Shown: piece after piece, positions 46,200 through 57,654 of the stretch
Position numbering within the stretch: the first letter of the stretch is position 1
Layout: each line of letters begins with the position of its first letter
DNA from: Diplosphaera chodatii
Taxonomy: Eukaryota > Chlorophyta > Trebouxiophyceae > Prasiolales > Stichococcaceae
Assembly: GCA_032358165.1 (NCBI GenBank)
Contig: JAALGY010000004.1
Location: forward strand, 682,001 to 746,000
Direction of reading: 5' to 3'
DNA: 64,000 nucleotides
Notes under the pieces: generated by a model
Told to the model about the DNA's origin: nothing
The model's input: only the letters and a program-made list of their open reading frames with translations
Database searches by the model: none
Program-made: the position numbers and the translations under genes

Positions 46200-49100
46200 A
46201 TGGGGAAAGAGGTGATGGACTGCGGCGAGGAGTTTGACATGATGGAGCACGGTGCGGACGTCAAGCACGATGTGCCACGCCGCGGCACAGGTGTGCGACT
46301 AGCATCTACTATGCTACTGAAGGATCAAAGTTGCCACAGGCGCTAGCGCGCACATTGCGTTAGCACAGAGGCTGCACACCATCAGAGGCCCCGCTGTGCG
46401 CTGACTTGAACAGCTGTCGGGTGCATGTGTGCAGGCACAACGGACCTGAAAGGCAGCTACTTCGTGCCTGACTCCAAGCGCTTCATGGACGAGCTGCCCA
46501 ACAGCGCGGACCAGAGCGGCAAGTGGTGAGCGCCCGACACGCTTCACCCCTTGCAGTATCGGGGTGTGGCGCAGTGTGAGGTCAGCAAGACGAAACGCAC
46601 GGCCGTGTACCAGTCCACCCGCGTGCCTCGACTGCTCCCTTGGCAGATCCTATGGCAGCGCCTGAATGAACTGCTCTAGGTCCTTCAACATCTGGGGCAG
46701 GCTAGGGGTCTCAGGACACCCTGGCACTTGGCATGGTCTTCGGTGATGCTGGCAGCTTGCGCGTCTCGTATGAAGCAGCTAATGACATTGAGAGGACATA
46801 TGTCAGCTGAGTACAGTCTCAGAGGCTGACTTCAGGTGGTTCCTCGGCGCTTTGACCTCAAGGTTTGCTGATCATTTGATCGTGCGTCTCTTTGGACGGC
46901 TTCGTGGCCGAATGCCCAATACACTTCATATCCACGCAGTAAGGAAGCCTTTGCAGGGCCATGGCCCGCAGGCCACTGCCATATGGGCGGTGCAGCCTTG
47001 GTTGCACCTGCCAACTCGCGGGCTGGGGAGGTACCCACCGATTACGGCAGCGTCAGCAACCACGACTTTGCGACCCACCCGATGGGCTGACATACACTTA
47101 GGCCGCTGCAGCTCATCGATACTTGATTGTAATCTGCCCTCCTTCATTCGCACGCGCAAGCCGCGCGGGCTTGCCTGTCTGTGGCCCCGTCGAAACCTCG
47201 CCCAGGCAGGCAGACAGCGGACGCAATGGCCCGTTTGCTTTCTGATCGCAACACTCTGGGCGCACAAGGTTGTGTAAGAGATGACGTAGGTCCTTGGGCG
47301 CAATGTGGCTGGCTGGGAAGGTTGTGTCAGGTTTTCTGCGTGCAGAGTCAGCAGCATAGTCGAGCAAGATGTCTCCATCGGTGTGCAATTTAGCATGAAA
47401 CGTTGACCGGCTGTCTTCACTGCTTGTACAGGTGGTACAGGTGAGCTGATGCAACCGTGGGGGCGTTGCACAGCGCCCACCATGCATGTCCAGCCTGTCC
47501 CTGCCTCGACTCGTGGCAGAGCGAGCCACAAGCGCAGCTGGCGGCAGTACAGTCATGCATGGCATATGCAGTGCCAGTGCACAGCTGGTCTCGCTGAACT
47601 GCAGCGTCAGGGCGACACCGACAATCTGGCCGCACTGAGGCAGCTGTATGTGACACCTGCAGCGCGTTCCACAACACGACCGCCATCGTGGGCGCCGGCG
47701 TGCTGGGGCTGCCCTTCGCCATGCGGTACCTGACCTGGTCCGGCGGGGTCATCATCATGTGCCTGTCCTGGTTCACCTCCCTGTACACCCTGTGGCAGGT
47801 GGGAGTCGGCTGGTCAGCCCACTCTTGCTGTGTCACCTTGCACTGGGCTGTGCCTCCCTAGGGTTTGAAATCGTCGTAATCGCCTGCGGATGGCATGCTC
47901 AGGCATTGCAACAGGAGACTGCTACAGTGGTTGCTGCTGTTGCAAGCGGATGCGCCATGCCCGCCTGTTCCTGTGCATATATATACTGATGACGCTTCTG
48001 CCCGCAGCTGTGCTCGATGCACGAGCTGGATGGCCACCGCTTCTGCCGGTACCATGAGCTGGGCCAGTACATCTTTGGTGCGCCTCACACCCGCTCGCAC
48101 CATCGATTGTCGTTCACCCTGAGCCAAGCCATGGATGTGCTCCTCCACCACTGGGCTGCATGGAGCTTCACTTCACGCTTCCAGACGAGCGCACCTTGTC
48201 ACATGCTGTGAGCTTGCAGCTGCAGGCATGATCACACACATATTGTTGCCCGGCGATGTGCAGGCCCACGGCTCGGCATCTGGATCGTGCTGCCGTGCCA
48301 GATCACCATGATGGTCGGGCTGGGCATCGTGTACTCCGTCACCGGCGGCCAGGCACTGTACGCTCGTGATGGACGGACCGATTTGTTTCGCCAATGAGGA
48401 TCGTGGCGCATTGCGGTCGGCATGGCTTGGGTGCCAGTCTCACATGGGACACCTTGGCCGTTGTGCGCCGTGACTGACGCGGATTGTGCGCCTGTGCAGG
48501 GACCGCATCTACCACCTGTACTACCCAGGGACGCCGATGGGCACAAGCCTCTGGATCCTCGTCTTTGGCGGCTGCCAGATCTTCCTCTCCCTGGTGGGTG
48601 ACTGCAGGTTCTGCGGCACTGCTCACCCGTTGCACGGCCGACATCTCGCCATGGCACAGCAGCAGCACCCTTACAAAGGGTGTCGGGCTGCCACTGCCTG
48701 GCTGCTACAGCTTGCACCTCATATGAACTGCTGTATGCTGACAAACATGCAGCTGCGGAACTTCAACTCGCTGCGGGGCATCTCCTGCATGGCCGCTGTC
48801 ATGGCGCTGGGCTACTCCACCATCGCCACAGGTGATGTTACGCAAACTACTGCATGCCCCTCTGATCGGATATGGTGTGCAAGTGCTCAGAGTAGTAATT
48901 CTTGTCTAGTATTCTGAGCACTGTATTGCACCAGTTCCATAGCAGCCAAATGCGAGCATGTCGACAACGCAGGGCTGGCAATCAATGCCGGCAAGCAGCC
49001 GGGGATCAACTACAACACCGATGGCCTGTCCACCGCCGACGCCGTGCTCTCCGGCTTCAACTCGCTGGGCATAATCGTGCGCAAACAGGCTGATGTCAAC

Positions 49101-51032
49101 AGCAGGACCCGCTGGCATGCCTGATGTAGACTGTGCAAATGAGCACTGCATTGCCTGGTGAACACATTCTCATAGCGTGCAAGGTTATGCTCTGAAGCCA
49201 GATCGCCAATGCTTCCTGCGCATTGCTTGCGGCCAGGCCTTTGCGTATGCCGGCCACAATGTCGTGCTGGAGATCCAGGCCACGCTGCCAGCCCGGCCCC
49301 CAACGCTGGGGCCCTACATGCGCGGTGCGATGCCGTAGCCTGCCTGGCACCCTGCACGCCGCTTGACAGTCTGCAGCCGATCATTCTTGCTAAAAGCAGC
49401 ACATGCTGCTATAGCTGGAGCAGGACTGCTGATGTCTATGTTTCGCTTGCTGCAGGAGTCTACATCGCCTATGTCATCGTGTCGTGGTGCTACTTCTCGG
49501 TCGCCTTCACTGGGTGAGAACAGATGGTCATGCTTCACATGCAACAGCAATTTGTTGTGGTCCAGCTGCGAAAGTCTACCCTTTGTCAAGCACACACTTG
49601 CCTCTGCAGGTACTGGGCGTTTGGCAACACAGTCCAAAGTGAGCCCCCACTCCTCTAACCTACGCGGTTTGGGTGGCAAGGCACCCCTGCACACCTCAGT
49701 GACAGGATGGGATCTGCAGCTATTCTTCTTAGGCAGCTTTGCAGTGCGTGAGGACGTCTGCTCTCCTCTGCTGTGGGTCTGCGAGTAGGTCTGACAGTGT
49801 GTGCCTGCGCCCACAGGTAACATCTTGTTCAGCCTGCAAAAGCCGACCGGCGTCATCGCTTTGGCATGCGTCATGGTGGTGATCCATGTCTTCGGGAGCT
49901 ACCAGGTAGCATTACTTTGAAATCACAAAGTCCGCAGCGCACTCCAGCAGATCTCACGTAGTGTGGCAATGGATTGTCCCTGCCATCATGCATGGATAGC
50001 AAGGCAACTGCTGATGGCGAGCTCATGTGTGGTGTGTAGGTGTACACCGTCCCAGGTATACCTCCTGTGTGCCCAGTGCGCAGCCACGTCATGCTGACGG
50101 CCGACCATCAACCAGATTGAGGATTGCTGGTCGAACCACATGCGCTCGCATGAGGAGTTCGTGCTTGTGCTGCAGTGTACGATATGGTGGAGCAGCTCAT
50201 GCTGCGCCACAAAGTGAAGATCAACTTCTTCGTGCGGTTTGGCTACCGTACAGCCTACGTCCTCCTCACCACCTTTGTAGCCATCTCCCTGGTACGTGGC
50301 TGCAAGCATGCTGTACTCCACAACTACGGTGGAACACCGTTCACTACAGCAGCAGCACGGCAGCGTCCATCCCTGCAGCGCTCATGCATGGGGGCCCCTG
50401 CACGTTTGTGCGCTGGTATCCCACTCTCTTCTGCTACATGTGGCCTGCGACCGCCGGCTGTGCTGACAACTGAGCCTGCCCCGTCTTCATGCATGTGCAG
50501 CCCTTCTTCGGCGACCTGATGGGCTTCATTGGCGCCATCGCCTGCGGGCCGACGACCTTCTGGCTGCCGCCGCTCATGTTCCTGATCTTGCACCGCCCCA
50601 CGCTCCGAAGCGTGAGTCTCCTGCTCAGTGCCAATTGCCTCTCGCAGCGTCCTCACCGCATGTGCACGCTGTGTCGTCTGCTGACCAGGCAGCCTGCCGA
50701 TGATGCTGCTTTGCGGCATGGCACATCCTAATAGCAGTTCTGGCGTGGTCTTCGGACGCTCACATCAAGATTTATCAGCACAGCTCACCGGCTGTTTGTG
50801 CCCGCAGATCCACTGCATCCCCACATACTTTTCTATATTCTACGGAATGTCGGTCACGATCCTGGTGAGGCTTTGTAGCTGATGACTATCAAAGATGGCT
50901 GTTGCGCTGATGCCATCACAGTGTTTGCGCACAGACGTCGGGCATGACCATCGCCTCTTGCACCCGCAGGGCGCCATCGGCGGCCTGCGTGGCATCATCA
51001 CCGCTGCCATGAGTCACCAGTTTTACCACTGA
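46200..51032 (+). CDS. LHT-type amino-acid transporter, copy A (AAAP/AAT family)
   Basis: Proton-coupled amino-acid permease of the lysine-histidine-transporter type, expected in the plasma membrane. Eighteen exons close in phase and give 473 aa: 46200-46290, 46435-46525, 47432-47440, 47663-47798, 48008-48077, 48264-48357, 48500-48593, 48753-48831, 48946-49076, 49237-49324, 49456-49513, 49610-49638, 49817-49905, 50040-50055, 50176-50291, 50501-50611, 50808-50864, 50970-51032. The spliced protein shows the family hallmarks: [112 protein letters not shown] and the closing [10 protein letters not shown] before TGA. About eleven membrane spans. The N-terminus ([18 protein letters not shown]) is acidic and cytosolic. 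Substrate range cannot be read from sequence. Confidence 0.95.
47432..47440 (+). other. 9-nt microexon of transporter copy A
   Basis: GTGGTACAG, flanked by TGTACAG upstream and GTGAGC downstream. It turns the split codons TG| and |C into TGG-TAC-AGC, restoring the conserved Trp-Tyr-Ser of KWWYSAFHN. Without it the frame would break. Confidence 0.85.
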
Positions 51033-51770
51033 CGCATACGCATGTTGAGGTGTCTCTGGGGAGGCCTCAAGGGTGTTCGTTGCTTGTGGCACCTGGAGCA
51101 CGACGCCTGGACATATAGTATATAGATGTTTGGCGACTTGTCATGGTGGCTGGCAGATGGCATGGCTGGGTTACTACTGCTGGGTACTGTTATGCTTATG
51201 CAAGCTCATTGTAGACCATCTTGTGATGCTGCTTTCTGCTTGAACGTGAGTGTGACGGCTTTCACGACCAACCACAGTGATTTATCATCATCGTGGCATG
51301 CTCCACCTCCAACAGGACCTACGTACATGCATGTCTGCGTTGCACGTTGACATGCAGCAGAGAGACGGCTTGGTGTGACTGTGCCCTGGAGTGATTTACC
51401 ACCACTTATATGCTTTGATACTCTACTCGCAGGAGTGAGGGCACTGCCACGCACACATTGCTCTGCACTGCATATGACACACATGCAGACACAGCGGCGG
51501 CGGCGGCACACTGCAACTGTCAGGAAGTCAGCAAGTGCATCCAACAGCCGTTGCTACCTCCAAGTCTGGTCCGCCGATTTATCAATGCAGGGCTTCAGGC
51601 AGGTTGCTAGCTAGTTGGCCTGGCAGGTGTCTGCATTCGTGTTGCAAGGAATGCGTCAAGATTAGAGAGGTGGTGATACGTAGTGCCAAGAGGCATTGCT
51701 GCGTACCGTGCCGACATCCTTGACGGCATGGCACAGCACTCGAGCGAACTCGTGCAGTAGTGAAAAGTGC
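51033..51770. other. Intergenic between transporter A and U-box gene A
   Basis: Contains CATATAGTATATAG at about 51113-51125, AT-rich enough to serve as a TATA region, though far (about 650 nt) from the ATG at 51771. This spacer has no counterpart in copy B. No frame is convincing. Confidence 0.35.
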
Positions 51771-54700
51771 ATGCCACAGATGTCGGCCTTAGGCTTCCCG
51801 AGGACCATGGCCAGGCGGCCCAGCGACGCAGAGGTGTTGGTCCACCTGGATCGTTTCCTGGGGCAACCCCAGGTCCCGCCTGCCCAGAAAGCGTTTATTG
51901 CCAGGATGCGCAAGCATCTCAGGTGCACCCACGCATGCTTTTGAAGCTGCTATTTGCTGAAGGCGGTTGTTTCATGTTGAGCCTGTCGCTGTGGAGCCTC
52001 GTCTGCAGTGCCTCAAAGCTTTAGTGCAGCATCAGTGACACCAGGCCACCTTGCAACTCTGCCCATGCGCATGCACCACTGACGGAGGTTGATGAGGATC
52101 ATTGCTTGTGGCAGGGGCCTGACCGGCAAAGGCTATCGTGGTTGCATGGGCGATTCTGTATTTGAGTACTGCATGAAGGAGGCATGCTGTGCGCCCCTGG
52201 ATCAGGCTGCTGTCGCCATTGCGGCCCTGAGCACACATTTGGTTGGGCCACCAGAGGTCAGCCTGCACACTGCACTGCACTGCCACCACTTTGCTCCTTG
52301 CTGGCCTGCATTGCTGTGCACAAAATCAATGCAGCATGACTGCCGTCCAACCTGCTCTAGCTGCTCGTAACACATGACCATTCTCTATGTTTTCGTTTCC
52401 TGCTGGAACCGGAGCTATGCTACAAGATTTCGCGCCAGGGCCTGGTGAACGCTTCAGGCAACTTGAACAAGGCCATGCGCCGCCCTGGGCTGCTGCAGCG
52501 TGCGGACGAAGTGGCCCCACGCGCCGTGGGTCACGTCCTTCTGGCCATAGCGACCACCATGCAGGACCAACCCGACGTCTGCACGTTAGTCAAACATATC
52601 ACCCGAGCTGCTCCATGCTTGAACAGCTGTGTTGGCATGCGCAGAACCCGCTACATGTTGCGAGCTTACTTGATGCTCCCCTCAAAAGTGCAGACAGCAC
52701 AGGAGGGACATGCCTGGCAGGCACACACTGCTGAATTGACAGGCTCTGACTTCATCCACGCAGAGTCATCGCAGTGCCCACAGTTCGAGCAGCCCTGCAC
52801 TTGGCGCGCATAGGAGCGACGCTGGCCGCACGCCCGCGCAGCAATGCCATGCGTATCAACAGTTGCGTGGAGCTGGTGGTCGCGCACCTGTGCCTGCCAG
52901 AGGCCCAGTCCCACACGCTGGCGCAGGTGCCCAATGTCGGGTCCCTACTTTCAGTTGCTTTTACTGGGCCCTCTGCAGAGGGCAAGACATCTGCTTGCAG
53001 CAGCATCCCGCCGTAAAGCACAGCTTCAGGAACCATTGCATACAGCAGGGTGCCCTCTGTCCACTCTGGAAGATGCTCCTTGCTGGCTTGTAGTGGATCT
53101 CCACCCTGTCTCTTACACCCTTCTATGGTTTGCTGACCGCAGGCTGATGTGGAGGGGCTGAACAGCCTAGAGTACCTGCAGGCTATCGTGCAGTTTGCTG
53201 CACATGTCCAGGCATTGGTGCACAAAGAGCATGCTCTGCGTGGCAAGACCATGGTCGCGGTCGACTTACAGGATCGCCAGTGCACCAGCTTTGCTGATGT
53301 GCGCGCTGTATGCCTACATGTGACCTGCACTGTGCACTGGCCTGCTGACCTGTGGACATAGCATGCTGCACCCTAGGTCCAAAGGCCCAGTTGCCGCTGG
53401 TTGCGTAGGCGTCTGATCAGTCGATCATCATGCCAATGCTGATTCTTTCGCAAGCCAAGCTGCTCGAGTTGGCCGGGACCATTGTGCAGCGGCGCAGGAA
53501 GCGCGGCAGCCACCCTGCAGTGTCGTAGGCGAGCTGTGCACACCTATTGCCTGCATGAAACCTTGATGCAGTTGCTATATTGGCCACAATGCATGGCACG
53601 CCACAATGGTAAGCTGTCATAGCTGCATGTTTCCGCAGGAGATCGCTGACACCATTACCCAAGTATACAGCCGGACCGCCAAGTTCAACCCGGATGTGCC
53701 ACTGGACATGGCCCTGGACATATCCGTGCGCTGATCCGCTGACCACCTGCTCCCGCTGCAACATGCAGACGCAAGCATGTTGGCGTGCGTGGTTAGAACG
53801 GTATACAGTGCGCCCTCACGCAGCAGTACTGCGTGCGTATGCTGCAGGGCATCCTATCGGATGGCAGGACGGTGCTGCTGGCTGTGGCCCCTGCAGCCAG
53901 TGCCACCGTCAAGGCTGCTGCCATATCTTCCCTGGCGGCTGGCCTTGCAGCGGCGCATCAAGGTCTCGTCAGCACACGGCTGGCAGGTTCTCACATGCTC
54001 CCGTGGCAAGCCTTCCACTCCATGGCATACATGGTGCGCATGTTCAAGCCAGCTTGATTGTATGCGCTCCGTATGTTCTCCGCATGAGGCGTCAGCATGG
54101 TATGCTGAACAGCAGAATGCATCACCTGTGACACTGTCTTGCCGGTGTGGTGCAAAAGGCCGCATTGGAGGCAGTTTCTGGTGCAACTGCAACAGCGGAT
54201 ATGCTTGCTCACGATGCGCTGCTGCCAGCGTGGCAAGCTGCCGCCGCCACACTGCAGCTGTGCTCGAAGGTGAACAAATGGTGTTCGCGTCTTTTTGACC
54301 AGGCAGCCTGCATGTTGCAAGCGGACTTGTTGTTGGTCTCCTGCTGCGATGCTGTCAATATACTCCGCATGGCTGCACAGTGGCTAAATGACAGCAAGGT
54401 GCACTCAAGACTTGCCACACAAGCGGCTGCTGAAGTGCCAGTGGTCGACGAAACAAGGACGCCAAGGTTTCCTCGCAAGATCATCTTCGATGATGTCAGC
54501 GAAGCCGTCGCAAAGGTGCGCGGGGATAAGTACTCGATCCGTTAAGTAGACAGATGGTTCTGATCTGCAGAGCTGGGCAGCACACTGTGCAACTGTGGAA
54601 TGTGATGTCAGGTGTCCCAGCAGCCGGAGTCTGGCACTCCTGAAGGGCTCGTCATCCATTCAAGAGCATGTGTGCAATGCAGAGCATCCAGCTGACGTGG

Positions 54701-57217
54701 AGGACCGTCTCGCAGCTGCTGTACAGTGGAGATGAGGCAGTGGTGGCCAGTGCACTGAGCCTCATCTTCCAGGCTGATGCCATCATGGACATCACAGCTA
54801 CAGGGCTGCAACTCCCCCTCTGCAGCTTTGCCACGCCAAGCACCCGCCTGGGTGAGTAGAGCCACCTGTGCTGTCGGCAGCCTTCTGCATGCACTGTGCA
54901 GTAGTTGGTCGGGCTGCTAGTAACAACCACCATCGAGCTCTGGTGTGAGACTTTGCAAGACACTTTCCATGTGCCCCTGCAGGCAAGCAGGAAGACATGG
55001 TGCTGATGCGGGGCCACTGGCAGCTGGCTGACATGTACAAGTGCATCTCGCACATTCCAACCCTGCTAAAGGTGTTGAAACACCAATCGCAGCCCATTAT
55101 TGCATCGTGGAGCTGTTCATCTACTTTGATGGACACTTGGAGGCAACTCCTTTCAAGATGTGGGCGTCCTCACCCTGCTGCTGACATTGGAAAATCTCGA
55201 CTTTTCTGCAGGCCACGGGACGATCAATTTCTGCAGAAGCCTTCCGATGGACAGTGCTGTCAGGCTGCCATTTTGTTGCGATCATGGTGAACCGGACTAC
55301 AGTAAATGGGTGCATTGTGGCCCCGGGTACGCCTTCGGCTGCTGACACAATTTTAGCCGGCTTCACTGAGCTGGGCGCCATGTTGCAGACGTGTGGCCCT
55401 GACTGGTGAGTGCACACTGACCTGTGAAGCTGTGTATGTCTACATGAAAATGCTACTGTGCACATTGCAGTGATAACAACGCTATGTCTGCTACTCTTTC
55501 GCACTCTGCTGTGCAGGCCAGAGGTCTGCATGGATGTCAAGGTTGTGATAGTGCTGATGGACGCTGTACGCTTTGCAGTGGAGCTGGACGTGAAGGTCTT
55601 GCCCAGCGCCAAGCTTTGGCTTGTAGCTACACTACAAGGATGCACAACCATCTATCGTTGCTCTGATGGAGACATTGAAGTGAGTCTGCCAACCTGCGCT
55701 GCCTGAGGTTCAGCCGTGTTCCGTTGCAGGTGTCGGATATGGTGGCCTGCTGCAAGTGCCTATGCTCTGCCCTGTGCACGGTGGCAAAGGTCACCTATGG
55801 CCCATGTGCAGACACCAACAGCAGCACTGAGCTGGTGCACGGCGTGTCTGTCAGCAAAGCCATGACGCACCTGGACCATGCACAGAGCAGACTTGACAAG
55901 ATACATGCACGGTGAGAACTGTAGCCATGCTACTCATGCAGACGACATATTGTTAATCCTGTGGTAGATTGCTTGCAGCCTTCACTGATGCGCTTTGCCC
56001 ACGCTGCACTGGTGCTTGTCACCCTGCAGCATGTCGGACGAGCTGGCACAGCAGCTTCGCACATGCCTGGCGGAGGTCCAGCTGGCACTCAAGCCTGCCC
56101 TGCCGGTGTCAACGCCACAGACCGCAATGAAGGCGGCATCAGCAGCAGGATCGACTTCAAGCCGGGGGCCAGCAAGTGCAGCTGCAGGTCCAGGTAGTAC
56201 CCCTGCAGCATGCCCTGCAGCCCGGCAGGCAGCGGCAGCCTCCTCTCTGCCAGCACCCAAGAAGCAGCAGCAGGCAGCAGTGACAGGCCCGGCACCTGGA
56301 CATCAAGCGGCACCGTCAACGACACCTGCACAGCTCTCAGTTGAGCATCAAGAGGTGGAGGCGCCAGAACCGGCAATGGCTGCGGCGGCAGAGGAGGCGG
56401 CAGTGGTGGCAGACCACATGGCGCGCCTGCTGCTGCTGGTGCGCTGCGCGCTCAAGACTTCAGCCCGGGCTGTGATGACCAGCTTCAGGGCTGTCCACCC
56501 AACCGTTTGCATGCATACATGTTCATATCAGGGTGCCACTTCATCGTCGGGCCCAAGGTCCTGCAACTGCGTAGGAGGAGGCGACAGGAGAAGCAGCCCC
56601 ATTCTGGGCGGCCGCTTCTCCTGCCTCCTCCCAGAGGCAGAGTGCCCAGAGTGCCAAGCCATCGCGCAGAAAGTCCCGCAGAAAGTCCCACAGAAAATCA
56701 GGCAAGACTGCACCCCTGCCAGCCGATCGCCCAGAGCAGCTCCCACCCGCTGACGGCCGCCGCGCACCAGATGCCGCCGCCGCTGTGCAGCCAGTCAGCA
56801 GCGATGCAGCTGTGAACAAGCTGGATGCGGTGCCAACACATCACTCAGAAAGCGCACAAGCTCCGCCAGCCGCTGGCAGTGAGGCGGACAGCGACTGGCA
56901 GCTGTGTGCCCTTAGCAAGGTGAGGAAGAAGGGCTGGCACACAGGCTATGCATAGTGCATGGTGTGATGCCAGCTATAGGTGCCGGCCCCTTCTGCCTCG
57001 CATATGGCTCCGACGCCACTCTCACGCAGTGCTGCAGGTCAGGATGGTGGACCCGGTCATCACATCTGACGGCAACTGCTACGAGCGGGCGGCGCTCGAG
57101 GCGTGGGTGGCGGAGCATGGCGCGGTGTCGCCCGTGACCCGGGAAGCCATCAGGGCAGACTTCGTACCCAACCACTCGCTGCGTAGCCTGCTGCAAGCGC
57201 TGCAGAAGGGCTCGTAA
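51771..57217 (+). CDS. U-box protein (putative E3 ubiquitin ligase), copy A
   Basis: The last exon (57038-57217) is a U-box: MVDPVITSDGNCYERAALEA, then WVAEHGAVSPVTREAI and LRSLLQALQKGS, stop TAA. It lacks RING zinc ligands, as expected, and would recruit an E2. Upstream, helical exons resemble ARM/HEAT-like folds: 51771-51922 (MPQMSALGFPRTMARRPSDA), 52115-52256, 52415-52584 (AMRRPGLLQRADEV), 52764-52926, 53143-53298 (LEYLQAIVQFAAHVQALV), 53409-53519, 53639-53725, 53848 to about 53970, all phase compatible. Further exons lie near 54147-54515, 54683-54852, 54984-55070, 55517-55680, 55730-55911 and 56029-56497. A Ser/Ala/Gln-rich hydrophilic linker (about 56560-56921) precedes the U-box. Most U-box ligases carry ARM repeats after the domain; here helices come first. 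Middle exon limits are approximate, and two adjacent genes cannot be fully excluded. Confidence 0.7.
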
Positions 57218-57654
57218 AACGTGTGCATGCTGTCGGATCGGCTTGCTCCAAGCTTGGACATATGCAGGTGCAACACGCATGCACATGTCATCAGTCAGTT
57301 GCTGGCCAACCAGCCAAGGGACTGCGTGAGCCTGTATAGGCACATATGTTGTCCATCAACTTCCGCCTCACAACATGACGGCAGGAACTGCCAACATGCC
57401 ACTGCGAACCCAACGGTGGTGGAATCCAAGTACCAAGTGGGGTCGGGGCTGTGTGGTGTGGTGGTCGGCATCCTGACGACTGTCAGGAGACAGCATGCGA
57501 GTCCTCCGTTCCTAGGGTTTTACTGCAGTCTCAGGGCGTCACCATCTCCTCTTGTTGCACGCGCGACAGTCAATACTCGCGAGCATTTGCGCGTTTGTGC
57601 ATTCATTTCCATCTTTGGTCCTGACGTGGCTGACGACTGGACGCATCACCCAAA
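57218..57654. other. Intergenic between the two duplicated blocks
   Basis: 3' flank of U-box gene A and promoter region of transporter copy B. No exon-like frame or mobile-element remnant marks the duplication boundary. Confidence 0.35.
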
